Shown here one piece after another: positions 1 through 7,441 of a stretch of DNA of 10,763 nt. The number at the start of each line of letters is the position of its first letter. Position 1 is the first letter of the stretch. The translations under genes were made by a program, and so were the position numbers. A model generated the notes under the pieces. That model did not search any database. It was given only the letters and a program-made list of their open reading frames with translations, and was not told where the DNA came from. This DNA comes from Candidatus Dadabacteria bacterium (GTDB taxonomy: Bacteria > Desulfobacterota_D > UBA1144 > Nemesobacterales > JAJCZQ01), in the NCBI GenBank assembly GCA_030624695.1, contig JAUXJP010000015.1, positions 1 to 10,763 of the forward strand. The letters run 5' to 3'.

Positions 1-576
1 AGCTATGATAAGGGATATTCCATTTCCTATTCCATGTTCGGTAATTTGTTCACCAATCCACATAACAAGCATAGCACCTGAAGTTAATGTTATTACTGTC
101 GTTAATCTAAAACCCCAACCAGGATCAGTGGCTATAGAAGACCCAATTCCAGCCTCGCCGAATCCACCACTTTCAAGAGTGATTGCAAGCATAAAACCCT
201 GGACCAGACAAATAAGAATTGTTCCGTATCTTGAATATTGATTTATTTTTCTTCTTCCTGCTTCACCTTCTTTTTGCATAGCCTCGAGTGTAGGAAATGC
301 TTTTACAAGAAGTGACATAATAATCGAAGAAGTAATGTAGGGCATTACACCAAGTGCAAATATCGATGCCTGCTCAAGTGCTCCACCAGAGAACATATTA
401 AGAATATCGAAGATAGTACCACTGGTTTGTTCAAAGAGTCTTGATATCTGTTCTGGATCAATACCAGGAATTGGTACGAATACACCAAGCCTGTAAGCAA
501 CAAGCATAAAAGCCGTGAATAATAATTTTTTATTTAATTCAGGAATCTTTGGTATTGAAGAAACATTAGTGCTCAT
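1..576 (-). CDS. secY: SecY, preprotein translocase channel subunit (partial, C-terminus outside window)
   Basis: SecY is the inner-membrane pore of the SecYEG translocon, which exports unfolded proteins and inserts membrane proteins. I translated 192 codons from ATG at 576 with no stop before the window edge; a full SecY is about 430-450 residues. The first membrane segment lies near residues 17-34, followed by VPIPGID (34-40). The plug region, with NMFSGGAL (60-67), leads into FALGVMPYI (73-81). A cytosolic loop with KEGEAGRRK (102-110) follows, and GEQITEHGIGNGIS (175-188) is near the edge. All are SecY family signatures. The ATG overlaps the rplO stop as ATGA. I see no good Shine-Dalgarno site, so translation is probably coupled to rplO. 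Position at the end of the spc block is the standard one. Confidence 0.97.
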   Translation of the reverse strand, partial: MSTNVSSIPKIPELNKKLLFTAFMLVAYRLGVFVPIPGIDPEQISRLFEQTSGTIFDILNMFSGGALEQASIFALGVMPYITSSIIMSLLVKAFPTLEAMQKEGEAGRRKINQYSRYGTILICLVQGFMLAITLESGGFGEAGIGSSIATDPGWGFRLTTVITLTSGAMLVMWIGEQITEHGIGNGISLIIA

Positions 577-1004
577 AAGATTTCAATTTTACCGCCAGAC
601 TTCTCCACTTTTTCAATTGCTGATTTTGTTGCAGCATTGACATGGACAACTAATTTCTTATCTAAATCTCCATTTCCTAACAGTTTAATTTTTTGTTTAC
701 CCGTTACCAAACCACTAGATACTAAATCTTCTACGGAGATTGTCTGACCGTCTTTGAATTTAGATAAATCTTTTATATTTACAATGTCATATAATTTCTT
801 GAAAAGGCTTGTAAATCCTCTTTTTGGTACTCTTAGTTTAAGGGGAGTCTGACCACCTTCAAACCATCTTGAAACACTTCTTCCAGATCTTGAACGTTGC
901 CCATTATGCCCTTTCCCACAGGTTTTACCCTGGGAACCATGGCCTCTTCCAACTCTTTTGGATGTTTTTGTTGAACCGCTTTTTGGTGATAGTTTTTCAA
1001 GCAT
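573..1004 (-). CDS. rplO: 50S ribosomal protein L15 (uL15)
   Basis: L15 is a late-assembling protein of the large subunit that contacts 23S rRNA. The 143-residue length is normal. The glycine- and arginine-rich N-terminus carries RVGRGHGSQGKTCGKG (17-32), an extension that threads through rRNA, followed by FEGGQTPLKLRVPKRGF (about 48-64), the L15 signature. The C-terminal globular part ends KSGGKIEIL. ATG at 1004 has AAGGG 7 nt upstream. It starts 15 nt after the rpsE stop, so there is no room for rpmD, which usually sits here. Its TGA overlaps the secY ATG. Confidence 0.98.
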   Translation of the reverse strand: MLEKLSPKSGSTKTSKRVGRGHGSQGKTCGKGHNGQRSRSGRSVSRWFEGGQTPLKLRVPKRGFTSLFKKLYDIVNIKDLSKFKDGQTISVEDLVSSGLVTGKQKIKLLGNGDLDKKLVVHVNAATKSAIEKVEKSGGKIEIL

Positions 1005-1019
1005 TTATTTACCCTTAAA

Positions 1020-1547
1020 TTAGTTATTCAAATAATGTTTTGGTAAATCCAAATCATTTACTTCTTTATCTCTTGTTAACGCAACCTGTTCAGGCACTCT
1101 TAACTCTGAAAGACCTTTTATAACTGCCAATACAACATTCAGTGGATTTCTTGATCCAAGTACTTTTGAGAGCACATCGTGAATACCAGCCAGTTCTATA
1201 ACAGCCCTTACCGCACCACCAGCAATTACTCCGGTACCGGGAGCTGCAGGCATAAGTTTTACTTTACTTGAAATATGTGTTGCTACTATTTCATGAGGAA
1301 TAGTTGAGCCGTGTCTTGGAACTTCAACAAGGCTTTTCTTAGCTTTTTCAATCGCTTTTCTTATTGCATCAGGTACCTCGTTGGATTTTCCTAAACCGGT
1401 ACCAACAATACCATCACCATTACCTACAACAGCTAATGCAGTAAAACCAAATCGTTTACCGCCTTTGGTAACTTTTGCTACACGCCTTATGTGTACAATT
1501 TTTTCATTTAATTCAAGACCGGCTGGGTCAATATGTTTATTCTGCAA
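1020..1547 (-). CDS. rpsE: 30S ribosomal protein S5 (uS5), TTG start
   Basis: S5 is a small-subunit protein near the mRNA entry channel that affects decoding accuracy and helicase activity on mRNA. It has 175 residues, within the family range. The N-terminal double-stranded-RNA-binding-like domain carries GGKRFGFTALAVVGNGDG (29-46) and GTGLGK (49-54). The C-terminal domain carries GTGVIAGGAVRAVIELAG (104-121) and the SRNPLNVV stretch (132-139). The start codon is TTG: no ATG is available near the N-terminus, and AGGAGG lies 8 nt upstream, overlapping the rplR stop. A short polar tail (about 157-175) follows the conserved core. rplO follows after 15 nt. Confidence 0.98.
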   Translation of the reverse strand: MQNKHIDPAGLELNEKIVHIRRVAKVTKGGKRFGFTALAVVGNGDGIVGTGLGKSNEVPDAIRKAIEKAKKSLVEVPRHGSTIPHEIVATHISSKVKLMPAAPGTGVIAGGAVRAVIELAGIHDVLSKVLGSRNPLNVVLAVIKGLSELRVPEQVALTRDKEVNDLDLPKHYLNN

Positions 1548-1555
1548 ATAAAATT

Positions 1556-1561
1556 CCTCCT
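1556..1561 (-). promoter_or_regulatory. Shine-Dalgarno site of rpsE
   Basis: AGGAGG on the minus strand, 8 nt before the TTG at 1547 and overlapping the TAG stop of rplR (1560-1562). This near-perfect site supports the non-ATG start of rpsE. Confidence 0.85.
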
Positions 1562-1943
1562 AAAAAACTAAACCGCCTTCTTTTAGTGCATCGGCCAATG
1601 CTTTAACTCTGCCATGATACGGGAATCCGCCTCTGTCAAAACGAACTGTTTTAATACCTGCTTCATTTGCAAGTTCCGCCAATACTTTTCCCACACAACC
1701 AGCTGCATCAATTTTTGTTGATACATTTTTCTCTGTTCCTTTTATTACTTCAATTACCTTCGGTGTTAAAGTAGATACGCTAACCAAAGTTGCTTTATTA
1801 ACATCATCTATTATTTGTGCATATATATTTTTACTGGATTTAAATACTGAGATTCTTGGTACTTGTTCCGTTCCGAATATTTTTTTTCTTATTCTTTTAT
1901 GCCTGAAGTTTTTCTTAATTTTTCTTGATGCCTTTTTTATCAT
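1560..1943 (-). CDS. rplR: 50S ribosomal protein L18 (uL18)
   Basis: L18 binds 5S rRNA together with L5 and helps place it in the central protuberance. The 127 residues are slightly more than the roughly 117-122 common in the family. The N-terminus is a lysine/arginine-rich tail (residues 1-24), followed by VPRISVFKSSKNIYAQIIDD (28-47). The C-terminal FDRGGFPYHGRVKALADALKEGG (about 102-124) is the family signature. ATG at 1943 overlaps the rplF stop as ATGA, and AGGAG lies 7 nt upstream inside rplF, so the two are translationally coupled. Confidence 0.98.
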   Translation of the reverse strand: MIKKASRKIKKNFRHKRIRKKIFGTEQVPRISVFKSSKNIYAQIIDDVNKATLVSVSTLTPKVIEVIKGTEKNVSTKIDAAGCVGKVLAELANEAGIKTVRFDRGGFPYHGRVKALADALKEGGLVF

Positions 1944-2488
1944 TTCTTAGCTCCTGCTTTACCAGGTTTTAATCTTAATTCTTCCCCTCTATATCTTACG
2001 CCTTTACCCTTGTAAGCATCAGGTTTTCTTATTTTTCTTATATTAGCAGCAGTTTCTCCAACTACCTGTTTGTTAATACCTTCAAGTGTCAGCAGTGTTC
2101 CCCTGTCTTCAACCTTGGCAGTTATACCCTGAGGGAGATTAAAATCTACTGTGTGTGAAAAACCTAATGTAAGTTTTAATTTATCGTTACCGTTAAGTTC
2201 AGCTTTATAACCGGTACCTACAATCTCAAGCGTTTTAGAAAATCCTTCTGTTACTCCAGTAACTGAATTTAACAATAAAGATCTTACAAGACCATGAAAA
2301 GCCTTGGTTCTCTTTAGATTGTTTTCACGGCCAACCCGAATGTTTCCATCTTCAATAGATGTAGTTATACCCTGTGGTACATTTACATTCAGCTGTCCCT
2401 TGGGACCTTTAACCATGATCTCATTGTTTTTTGTTTCAACATTAACGCCTTCCGGCAGTTTTATTGGTTTTCTTCCAATACGTGACAT
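1940..2488 (-). CDS. rplF: 50S ribosomal protein L6 (uL6)
   Basis: L6 sits near the factor-binding site of the large subunit and contacts the sarcin-ricin loop region. The 182 residues form two related domains. The start MSRIGRKPIKLPEGV is standard, and the second domain ends with KPDAYKGKGVRYRGE (about 155-169) and a basic tail. Those C-terminal residues are the L6 signature. ATG at 2488 has AGAGGA 5 nt upstream, overlapping the rpsH stop. The TGA overlaps the rplR start. Confidence 0.98.
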   Translation of the reverse strand: MSRIGRKPIKLPEGVNVETKNNEIMVKGPKGQLNVNVPQGITTSIEDGNIRVGRENNLKRTKAFHGLVRSLLLNSVTGVTEGFSKTLEIVGTGYKAELNGNDKLKLTLGFSHTVDFNLPQGITAKVEDRGTLLTLEGINKQVVGETAANIRKIRKPDAYKGKGVRYRGEELRLKPGKAGAKK

Positions 2489-2497
2489 AATAATCCT

Positions 2498-2890
2498 CTA
2501 ATTAACTGTACAGATAATCTCTCCGCCAACCCCTAACTTCCTTGCATTTGTACCTGTCATAATCCCTTTAGAAGTTGAGAGTATTGAGATACCCATACCA
2601 GCTGTAACCCTTGGTATATGGTGCTTATTAACGTAAACCCTTCTACTAGGTTTACTCGTTCTCTTAATTGCATTTATTACAGGTAGTCCGTTACCTGTAT
2701 ATTTAATTTTTATTTTAATATCTTTCTTTATACCTTTTTCAATTATGTCCACGTTATTTAAATAGCCTTCTTCTTTTAGTACATTAGCTATGTGGTTTTT
2801 TAAAATAGAATGAGGCACAACAACTTCTTTATGCTTTGCTAATATTGCATTTCTAATTCTACTTAACATATCTGCTATAGGATCTGTCAT
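2498..2890 (-). CDS. rpsH: 30S ribosomal protein S8 (uS8)
   Basis: S8 binds the central domain of 16S rRNA early in 30S assembly. In E. coli it also represses the spc operon by binding its own mRNA near rplE; I found no convincing copy of that site here. The 130 residues match the family. It begins MTDPIADMLSRIRNA, and the C-terminal signature runs GMGISILSTSKGIMTG then ARKLGVGGEIIC (about residues 98-127). ATG at 2890 has GGAG 8 nt upstream and follows the rpsN stop after 19 nt. Confidence 0.98.
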   Translation of the reverse strand: MTDPIADMLSRIRNAILAKHKEVVVPHSILKNHIANVLKEEGYLNNVDIIEKGIKKDIKIKIKYTGNGLPVINAIKRTSKPSRRVYVNKHHIPRVTAGMGISILSTSKGIMTGTNARKLGVGGEIICTVN

Positions 2891-2909
2891 TTATATATCT
2901 CCATTAAAA

Positions 2910-3095
2910 CTATAAACTTGCTTTTCTAACTCCAGGTATTAAACCAAAGTTCGCAAGTTTTCTGAAACAAATTCTGCATGTTCCAAACTTTCTTAAATAT
3001 GCTCTTTGCCGGCCGCATATATTGCACCTGTTGACTTTCCTAACTTTAAATTTAGGTTCTTTTTTAGTTTTCTCTAACAGTGCTTTTCTAGTCAT
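2910..3095 (-). CDS. rpsN: 30S ribosomal protein S14 type Z (uS14, zinc-binding form)
   Basis: S14 is in the head of the small subunit. This is the short 61-residue form (also named rpsZ) with a zinc ribbon: C24, C27, C40 and C43 in a CxxC-x12-CxxC pattern. The longer zinc-free paralogue of about 100 residues lacks these cysteines. The C-terminal LANFGLIPGVRKASL is the common family end. ATG at 3095 has AAGAGGAG just upstream and follows the rplE stop after 9 nt. Genomes with this form sometimes carry a zinc-independent copy elsewhere, which cannot be seen here. Confidence 0.98.
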   Translation of the reverse strand: MTRKALLEKTKKEPKFKVRKVNRCNICGRQRAYLRKFGTCRICFRKLANFGLIPGVRKASL

Positions 3096-3104
3096 AGTCT
3101 CCTC

Positions 3105-3659
3105 TTAATTCTTTAAAAATGGCAATCCAAACAATTGAAGCATTTCTTTAGTTTCATCGTCCGTATTCGATGTTGTTACAAATGTAATATTCATTCCCTT
3201 AACAAGTTGAATCTTACTATAATCAACTTCAGGAAAAATGACGTGTTCTCTAATGCCAAGAGTGTAGTTTCCATTTCCGTCAAATGCTTTATGTGATATA
3301 CCTTTAAAATCTCTTACTCTTGGTAGAGACAAATTGATTAGCCGGTCAAGGAATTCATACATCATAGTTCCCCGAAGGGTTACCATACAACCGATGGGCA
3401 GATCTTCTCTTAATTTAAATCCTGCAATTGATTTTTTCGCTCTTGTTATTACAGGTCTCTGGCCTACTATCGCACCAAGTTCCTCAACAGCTTCTTCAAT
3501 AATCTTGGTATTTCTGCCAGCATCTGTGGCTTTTCCAAGACCCATATTTAAAACAATTCTTTCAATTTTAGGTACCTGCATAATATTTTTATATGAAAAC
3601 TTTTTCATTAAGCCTGGTACTATTGTATCTTTGTATATAGTTTTAAGCCTAGGTGTCAT
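3105..3659 (-). CDS. rplE: 50S ribosomal protein L5 (uL5)
   Basis: L5 binds 5S rRNA and forms part of the central protuberance, contacting the P-site tRNA and the 30S head. The 184 residues are typical (about 179-185). Visible signatures are IERIVLNMGLGKA (33-45), GQRPVITRAKKSIAGFKLRE (about 66-85) and LPRVRDFKGIS (about 113-123). The C-terminal half includes FPEVDYSKI. ATG at 3659 shares its last base region with the rplX stop (TAATG), with GAGG 7 nt upstream, so coupling to rplX is likely. Confidence 0.98.
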   Translation of the reverse strand: MTPRLKTIYKDTIVPGLMKKFSYKNIMQVPKIERIVLNMGLGKATDAGRNTKIIEEAVEELGAIVGQRPVITRAKKSIAGFKLREDLPIGCMVTLRGTMMYEFLDRLINLSLPRVRDFKGISHKAFDGNGNYTLGIREHVIFPEVDYSKIQLVKGMNITFVTTSNTDDETKEMLQLFGLPFLKN

Positions 3660-3973
3660 TAAATTTCCTCACCACTTTTCTTACTAATTCTTACTTTTTT
3701 ACCTTTTTCACTTAACTTATATCCGGCTCTTGTAGGTGAATTAGATTCAGGGTCTATAAGCATTACATTTGACAGATCTATACCAAGTTCTTTTTCAACA
3801 ATACCGCCAGCTTGGTTTTGCTGTGATGGCTTGCTATGTCTTTTTACAACGTTGACTTTCTCTACAATAACCCTGTTTTGTGCCTTAAGCAGTTTTAGTA
3901 CTTTGCCTGTTTTACCTTTGTCTTTTCCTGCTGTTACGTAAACTAAATCACCGGATTTTATTTTTGTTTTCAT
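3659..3973 (-). CDS. rplX: 50S ribosomal protein L24 (uL24)
   Basis: L24 is one of the assembly-initiating proteins of the 50S subunit and lies near the exit of the peptide tunnel. The 104 residues fit the family. The KOW motif is near the N-terminus: KSGDLVYVTAGKDKGKTGKV (6-25). It is followed by VEKVNVVKRHSKPS (37-50) and a basic C-terminal part. ATG at 3973 lies 24 nt after the rplN stop, the longest protein-gene spacer in the operon. The spacer is AT-rich with only a weak Shine-Dalgarno candidate. Confidence 0.97.
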   Translation of the reverse strand: MKTKIKSGDLVYVTAGKDKGKTGKVLKLLKAQNRVIVEKVNVVKRHSKPSQQNQAGGIVEKELGIDLSNVMLIDPESNSPTRAGYKLSEKGKKVRISKKSGEEI

Positions 3974-3997
3974 TTCTAATTATTTACCGTTTTATTT

Positions 3998-4366
3998 TTA
4001 AACTACTTCTGGAGCTAATGATATTATTTTCATATAGCCTTTAGTCCGTAGTTCTCTTGCAATAGGACCGAATACCCTAGTACCAATTGGTTCGTTATCC
4101 TTGTCTATTATTACAGCAGCGTTATTATCGAAACGGACATATGATCCGTCGTTTCTTCGTTGTTCTTTTCTTACTCTTACTAATACAGCTTTAAGCACAG
4201 CACCTTTATCAACCTTAGCATTTGGTATTGCTTCTTTAACAGAAACAACAACTACATCGCCAAGACGTGCATATTTTCTTCTGGAACCACCAAGCACCTT
4301 TATACAAAATAGTCTCTTAGCTCCTGTGTTATCTGCTGAATCTAAATATGAACTCGACTGAATCAC
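3998..4366 (-). CDS. rplN: 50S ribosomal protein L14 (uL14), GTG start
   Basis: L14 is on the subunit interface and forms inter-subunit bridges with 16S rRNA. The 122 residues match the family exactly. N-terminal MIQSSSYLDSADNTGAK (1-17) is the standard opening, followed by LGGSRRKYARLGDVVVVSVKEA (about 25-46), and the end is IISLAPEVV. The start codon is GTG at 4366, chosen because it gives the canonical MIQ N-terminus and has AAGGAG 7 nt upstream. It lies 16 nt after the rpsQ stop and opens the spc block, but no separate promoter is visible. Confidence 0.98.
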   Translation of the reverse strand: MIQSSSYLDSADNTGAKRLFCIKVLGGSRRKYARLGDVVVVSVKEAIPNAKVDKGAVLKAVLVRVRKEQRRNDGSYVRFDNNAAVIIDKDNEPIGTRVFGPIARELRTKGYMKIISLAPEVV

Positions 4367-4373
4367 TAAAATA

Positions 4374-4379
4374 CTCCTT
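4374..4379 (-). promoter_or_regulatory. Shine-Dalgarno site of rplN
   Basis: AAGGAG on the minus strand, 7 nt before the GTG at 4366, in the 16-nt rpsQ-rplN spacer. It supports GTG as the true start. Confidence 0.85.
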
Positions 4380-4382
4380 TAA

Positions 4383-4649
4383 CTATTCAAAAATCTTATT
4401 GGCTTTTTCAATTACTTTACTAACACGCCATCTTTTTGTCTTACTAATAGGTTTTGATTCAACAATTAATACCTTGTCACCAACACCACATTGATTCGTA
4501 TCATCATGTACTTTAAAAGTTGAATTCCATTTAATAGGTTTTCTATATTTCGGATGATTTTTAATTCTGGCGACGTCTACTATAACGGTCTTATCCATTT
4601 TATCCCCGACTACAAATCCAATCTGTGATTTTAATCTTCCTCTAGGCAT
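4383..4649 (-). CDS. rpsQ: 30S ribosomal protein S17 (uS17)
   Basis: S17 is an OB-fold protein that binds 16S rRNA early in 30S assembly. The 88 residues are normal. GFVVGDKMDKTVIVDVAR (11-28) and KNHPKYRKPIKWNSTFKVHD (about 30-49) are the family signature, followed by CGVGDKVLIVESKPISKTKRW (about 54-74). ATG at 4649 has GGGAG 6 nt upstream and lies 13 nt after the rpmC stop. It is the last gene of the S10 block. Confidence 0.98.
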   Translation of the reverse strand: MPRGRLKSQIGFVVGDKMDKTVIVDVARIKNHPKYRKPIKWNSTFKVHDDTNQCGVGDKVLIVESKPISKTKRWRVSKVIEKANKIFE

Positions 4650-4662
4650 TAAAAACTCCCAA

Positions 4663-4854
4663 TTAAACTCTTTTTTCCCTTTTTACAGTTTCTAAACGTG
4701 CGATATCTTTTTTCAACTGTTTAATTCTGGCATAATTTGTAATCTGCTGTGTTGATACCTGCATCCTTATATTAAACAGCTCTTCTTTTAAGTCTTTCTC
4801 TGTCTTTGCAAATTCATCATCTGACAACTGTCTTATTTCTTCGGCTTTAGGCAT
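4663..4854 (-). CDS. rpmC: 50S ribosomal protein L29 (uL29)
   Basis: L29 is a small two-helix protein near the tunnel exit, beside L23, where it helps form the docking site for nascent-chain factors. The 63 residues are predicted helical: a first helix around LSDDEFAKTEKDLKEELFNIR (10-30) and a second around YARIKQLKKDIARLETVKRE (about 41-60), the usual L29 pattern. ATG at 4854 overlaps the rplP TAA by one base (TAATG), with GGAGG 9 nt upstream inside rplP. Confidence 0.97.
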   Translation of the reverse strand: MPKAEEIRQLSDDEFAKTEKDLKEELFNIRMQVSTQQITNYARIKQLKKDIARLETVKREKRV

Positions 4855-5276
4855 TAGAACAAACCTCCGAATTCTCTTTTAATAATTCTTGTCTTTAAAG
4901 GTAATTTATACATAGCCAGTTTAAAAGCATCATTTGCAAGCTCTTCCGATACACCGCTTATTTCATACAGAAGCTGTCCTCTTTTTACCGGAGCTACCCA
5001 ATGAGAAACATCGCCCTTACCTTTACCCATTCTTGTCTCTGCGGCAGTCTTTGTCATTGGTTTATCGGGAAAAACTCTTATCCAGAGTTTTGCGCCTCTT
5101 TTAACTTTCCTTGTTATTGCAATACGGCAAGCCTCAATTTGTTGTGCAGTAATTTTTCCGTTTTCAAGTACCTGTATCGCATATTCTCCGAAGGAGATTA
5201 TTGCCCCTCTTGTGGCTTTACCCTTAATACGGCCTTTATGCATTTTTCTATATTTAGTTTTCTTTGGCTGTAACAT
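4854..5276 (-). CDS. rplP: 50S ribosomal protein L16 (uL16)
   Basis: L16 lies close to the A site and peptidyl-transferase centre and organises tRNA binding on the 50S subunit. The 140 residues compare with 136 in E. coli. It opens MLQPKKTKYRKMHKGR, with GEYAIQVLENGKITAQQIEA (about 31-50) and the signature MGKGKGDVSHWVAPVKRG (about 83-100). ATG at 5276 starts 12 nt after the rpsC stop. The upstream sequence is A-rich with no convincing Shine-Dalgarno site, unlike most genes here, so initiation may rely on coupling. Confidence 0.98.
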   Translation of the reverse strand: MLQPKKTKYRKMHKGRIKGKATRGAIISFGEYAIQVLENGKITAQQIEACRIAITRKVKRGAKLWIRVFPDKPMTKTAAETRMGKGKGDVSHWVAPVKRGQLLYEISGVSEELANDAFKLAMYKLPLKTRIIKREFGGLF

Positions 5277-5288
5277 TATTTTTTCTTA

Positions 5289-5942
5289 TTAATTTGCCTG
5301 TTTTAATTTTTTTTCTATGACTTCGCCTTTAAAAATCCAAACCTTAATTCCAATTATTCCATATGTTGTGTGGGCTTCTGTAAAACCATAATCTATATCA
5401 GCCCTTAAAGTACCCAGAGGTACACGCCCTTCCCTGTACCATTCTTTTCGGGCAATTTCTGCACCACCAAGCCTTCCGGATACCATGATCTTTATTCCAA
5501 GGGCACCGATTCTAATTGCTGAAGAAATACAGCGTTTCATTGCTCTCCTGTATGCTACCCTTCTTATCAACTGCAGTGCACAATTTTCAGCTACAAGCTG
5601 TGCATCTATTTCAGGTCTTTTCACTTCCCTAATATCAAGATAGATCTCTTTTCCGGTAATCTTATTTAATTTTTTTCTTAATTGTTCAATTTCCTGGCCT
5701 TTTCTCCCGATAAGAATGCCAGGCCTTATTGAGTAAATTACAACCCTTACTCTTTCAGAAGCGGCCCTTTCTATTTCAATTTTTGATATACCGGCCTGGT
5801 AAAAAGATTTTTTAATCAAATCTCTTATTTTTACATCTTCATGAAGGAGTTCTGTATACCTGTTCTTTTCAGCATACCACTTTGAATCCCAACTTGTTGT
5901 TATGCCCAATCTAAGTCCAATAGGATTAACTTTCTGTCCCAA
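5289..5942 (-). CDS. rpsC: 30S ribosomal protein S3 (uS3), TTG start
   Basis: S3 is in the 30S head at the mRNA entry tunnel and contributes to mRNA unwinding. The 217 residues are normal. It begins MGQKVNPIGLRLGI, and the KH domain carries its GxxG loop as GRKG (79-82) within PGILIGRKGQEIEQLR (74-89). The C-terminal S3 domain carries GRLGGAEIARKEWYREGRVP (about 156-175) and TAYGTYGIIG-like TTYGIIGIKVW near the end. The start is TTG at 5942, one base after the rplV stop, with GGGGG 7 nt upstream; it yields the canonical MGQK N-terminus. Confidence 0.98.
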   Translation of the reverse strand: MGQKVNPIGLRLGITTSWDSKWYAEKNRYTELLHEDVKIRDLIKKSFYQAGISKIEIERAASERVRVVIYSIRPGILIGRKGQEIEQLRKKLNKITGKEIYLDIREVKRPEIDAQLVAENCALQLIRRVAYRRAMKRCISSAIRIGALGIKIMVSGRLGGAEIARKEWYREGRVPLGTLRADIDYGFTEAHTTYGIIGIKVWIFKGEVIEKKLKQAN

Positions 5943-5943
5943 A

Positions 5944-6282
5944 TTAAAGCCCCCTTTCTTCTAACACAATAGTTACATGACTCATTCTTTTTAACCTAGG
6001 CGTAGCACGTCCCATTGCCCTGGATCTAAATCTTTTAAGTACAGGACCTTTAGAAGCTATTGCTGATTGAACGTATAAAGAATCTGTATCTGTATGCCCT
6101 TTTTCAGAGGCATTTGCTACAGCAGACTTTAACAACTTTGCCAATACAGGTGAAGCTTTTTTCCTGGAATTAGTAAGGACAGAAAATGCTTCCTCAACAT
6201 TCTTTCCCCTAATAAGATCAAGTACAATACTTACCTTTTTGGGTGATACTCTCATAAATTTCAATATTGATTTCGATACCAT
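5944..6282 (-). CDS. rplV: 50S ribosomal protein L22 (uL22)
   Basis: L22 lines the peptide exit tunnel; its long beta-hairpin forms part of the constriction that contacts nascent chains and macrolides. The 112 residues match the family. N-terminal RVSPKKVSIVLDLIRGKNV (11-29) is standard. The hairpin spans about residues 79-102, with RFRSRAMGRATPRLKRMSH (84-102) conserved and no insertion or deletion visible. ATG at 6282 has AAGGAA 7 nt upstream, 14 nt after the rpsS stop. One base separates its stop from rpsC. Confidence 0.98.
   Translation of the reverse strand: MVSKSILKFMRVSPKKVSIVLDLIRGKNVEEAFSVLTNSRKKASPVLAKLLKSAVANASEKGHTDTDSLYVQSAIASKGPVLKRFRSRAMGRATPRLKRMSHVTIVLEERGL
5950..5954 (-). 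promoter_or_regulatory. Shine-Dalgarno site of rpsC
   Basis: A GGGGG run (preceded by AAA) on the minus strand inside the end of rplV, 7 nt before the TTG at 5942. It supports TTG as the rpsC start and coupling to rplV. Confidence 0.7.
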
Positions 6283-6296
6283 CTCTTATTTCCTTA

Positions 6297-6587
6297 CTAT
6301 CTTCCCTTCATTCTTTTTGCTTTTTTATCACCAGGTACGTGCCCATGGTATGTCCTTGTTGGAGAAAATTCTCCGAGTTTATGACCTACCATATGTTCAG
6401 ATACGTATACCGGTATAAATTTTCTACCATTATACACACCGAATGTTAAGCCGATCATTTCCGGTATAACCATAGATGACCTTGACCAGGTCTTAATAAT
6501 CTTACTGCTACCGGTTTGGCTCACTGCTTCGACCTTTTTTAATAATTTAGGGTCTATATATATTCCTTTTTTACTTGACCTTGGCAT
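6297..6587 (-). CDS. rpsS: 30S ribosomal protein S19 (uS19)
   Basis: S19 is in the 30S head, pairs with S13 and contacts the large subunit through a bridge. The 96 residues are normal. It opens MPRSSKKGIYIDPKLLKKV. Conserved stretches are KTWSRSSMVIPEMIGLTFGV (33-52) and HMVGHKLGEFSPTRTYHGH (about 65-83). ATG at 6587 has AAGGAG 5 nt upstream, overlapping the rplB stop. Confidence 0.98.
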   Translation of the reverse strand: MPRSSKKGIYIDPKLLKKVEAVSQTGSSKIIKTWSRSSMVIPEMIGLTFGVYNGRKFIPVYVSEHMVGHKLGEFSPTRTYHGHVPGDKKAKRMKGR

Positions 6588-6596
6588 ACATTCTCC

Positions 6597-7439
6597 TTAA
6601 TCCATTCCATAACCAATACGTCTAGGTTTAACTATATATTTATCAGTTCTTTTATTTTTTCTTGTTTTATAACCAATAGTAATCCATCCCCATGGTGATA
6701 CAGGGTGAGGGTTACCTTTTGATGCTTTTCCTTCTCCACCACCGTGTGGATGATCAACGGGGTTCATAGCTACACCTCTAACATGTGGCCTCTTACCCCT
6801 GTGCCTGTTACGACCGGCTTTACCTATTGTTATCAGTTCGTGCTCTGAATTACCCACTTTGCCAACAGTGGCATAACAGTTTATATGAATTAATCTTATT
6901 TCACCGGATTTTAATTTAAGTTGGGCATAATTGCCTTCTCTGGCTGTAATCTGGGCAGAACTACCTGCAGAACGTATTAGTTTTGCACCTGCCCCAGGTT
7001 TTAGTTCAATATTATGAACAACAGTACCTACTGGTATTTTATGGATTGGAAGGGCATTCCCAACTTTTACTTCCACATCAGGTCCTGATGCTAACTCATC
7101 ACCAATTTTAATATCTTCCGGAGCAATTATATATCTTTTTTCACCGTCTTTATAATTTATAAGCGCTATTCTTGAAGATCTGTATGGATCATACTCAATT
7201 GAAGCCACTATACCTGGTACACCATGCTTATCTCTTTTAAAATCTACAATTCTGTAAAGCTTCTTGTGCCCGCCACCTCTGTTGTAGCTTGTAATTCTGC
7301 CTTGTGAATTTCTTCCGGATTTCTTATTTAGTGAGATTGTAAGTGATTTTTCAGGTTTCGTGCTTGTAACTTCAGCAAAATCCTCCCCTGCTCTGAATCT
7401 CGTACCTGCTGTGCGTGGTTTAAACTTTTTAATTCCCAT
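6597..7439 (-). CDS. rplB: 50S ribosomal protein L2 (uL2)
   Basis: L2 is needed for subunit association and peptidyl-transferase activity. The 280 residues fit the usual 270-280. Domains follow the family order: an N-terminal tail, an OB-like RNA-binding domain with GRNSQGRITSYNRGGGHKK (42-60), then an SH3-like domain. The signature NPVDHPHGGGEGK (226-238) includes H230, equivalent to the E. coli H229 implicated in catalysis. A basic tail follows. ATG at 7439 lies two bases after the rplW stop, with GAAGG 9 nt upstream. Isoleucine codons here are mostly ATT and arginine mostly AGA, in contrast to tuf. Confidence 0.99.
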   Translation of the reverse strand: MGIKKFKPRTAGTRFRAGEDFAEVTSTKPEKSLTISLNKKSGRNSQGRITSYNRGGGHKKLYRIVDFKRDKHGVPGIVASIEYDPYRSSRIALINYKDGEKRYIIAPEDIKIGDELASGPDVEVKVGNALPIHKIPVGTVVHNIELKPGAGAKLIRSAGSSAQITAREGNYAQLKLKSGEIRLIHINCYATVGKVGNSEHELITIGKAGRNRHRGKRPHVRGVAMNPVDHPHGGGEGKASKGNPHPVSPWGWITIGYKTRKNKRTDKYIVKPRRIGYGMD

Positions 7440-7441
7440 AA

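Noticed and set aside
5..241. Plus-strand open frame of 78 codons at the left end
   Set aside because: It lies fully antisense to secY, whose reading frame is clearly conserved. Proline-rich, low-complexity content and no ribosome-binding site.
3600..3700. S8 autoregulatory site near the rplX-rplE junction, as in E. coli
   Set aside because: I looked for the hairpin around the rplE start and saw no convincing stem or internal-loop match. A covariance-model search would decide.
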